In this document: positions 63,969-64,000 of the stretch, piece by piece | Layout of the letters: each line of letters starts with the position of its first letter | How positions within the stretch are numbered: position 1 is the first letter of the stretch | Source of the DNA: Bacteroides luti | GTDB lineage: Bacteria; Bacteroidota; Bacteroidia; Bacteroidales; Bacteroidaceae | Direction of reading: 5' to 3' | DNA: 64,000 bases | Assembly: GCF_900128905.1 (NCBI RefSeq) | Contig: NZ_FQTV01000013.1 | Span: 1-64,000 of the forward strand | Program-made: the position numbers and the translations under genes | Notes under the pieces: model-generated | The model's database searches: none | Seen by the model: only the letters and a program-made list of their open reading frames with translations | Told to the model about the DNA's origin: nothing

Positions 63969-64000
63969 ATGAAAATTAAATGTATTATAACCGATGATGA
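63969..64000 (+). CDS. Response regulator, start only (cut by window end)
   Basis: The first ten codons read MKIKCIITDD, the usual opening of a receiver domain with the acidic pocket. Its place right after a LytS-type kinase suggests a LytTR-type response regulator. The rest lies beyond the window. Confidence 0.7.
   Translation, partial: MKIKCIITDD

Overview
The window looks like chromosomal DNA of a low-GC Bacteroides-type organism (Bacteroidales). Signs are SusC/SusD outer-membrane pairs, a hybrid two-component system, many lipoproteins with a Bacteroidetes lipobox, promoters of the Bacteroidetes form (TTTG, about 19 bp, TAnnTTTG), an S16 protein with a long Ala/Glu tail and an L-fucose salvage enzyme Fkp. 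No rRNA, tRNA, CRISPR array, phage or intact insertion sequence was seen.

Layout. 0.3-11.8 kb: a small polysaccharide utilization locus (PUL): SusD, SusC and a GH105-DUF2264 fusion on the minus strand, divergent from a hybrid two-component regulator. 11.9-18.5 kb: housekeeping and mixed genes (rpsP, OPT transporter plus esterase, Hsp20, acyltransferase, AlaX-like editing protein, a secreted hypothetical). 18.5-24.1 kb: a secreted GH43/polysaccharide deacetylase pair, a membrane-anchored nitroreductase and an HpaII-like endonuclease, with three copies of a repeat that encodes a probable small RNA. 24.2-29.1 kb: GH13, patatin, fabD and two duplicated RRM proteins. 29.6-35.0 kb: a complete xylose operon (Nudix-type regulator, xylulokinase, xylose isomerase, MFS symporter). 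35.1-40.2 kb: purT and the oxidative pentose phosphate operon gnd-zwf-pgl. 40.3-45.8 kb: envelope proteins of unknown role (DUF4907, Kelch, DUF4270, outer-membrane barrel) and a YihY/BrkB protein. 45.85-46.2 kb: RNase P RNA. 47-53.4 kb: NlpC/P60 peptidase, dipeptide epimerase, transglutaminase-like lipoprotein, HtrA and the primary sigma factor. 53.6-64 kb: a hypothetical, a clostripain-type protease, fkp, a GH27 alpha-galactosidase, a TonB-dependent receptor and a LytS-type kinase followed by the first codons of its response regulator.

The genes centre on glycan capture and pentose/uronate metabolism: SusCD and secreted glycosidases release sugars, the xyl operon feeds xylulose 5-phosphate into the pentose phosphate pathway, and gnd-zwf-pgl supplies NADPH. 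The NlpC/P60-epimerase-transglutaminase trio looks like muropeptide breakdown.

The most unusual material lies between genes. Three loci carry an 80-90 bp array of four GTAC-centred palindromic units at an exact 22 bp period, and a fourth locus has the same four-unit, 22-23 bp architecture built from a different palindrome (AGACCC/GGGTCT). Three loci carry a ~180 bp repeat that reads on the minus strand as promoter, ~63 nt RNA and intrinsic terminator. Two further short-motif clusters (GTGAGGG and TAGTRGCAGAT) lie in other gaps. These non-coding families, together with the apparently orphan HpaII-like nuclease, are the best candidates for undescribed biology here.
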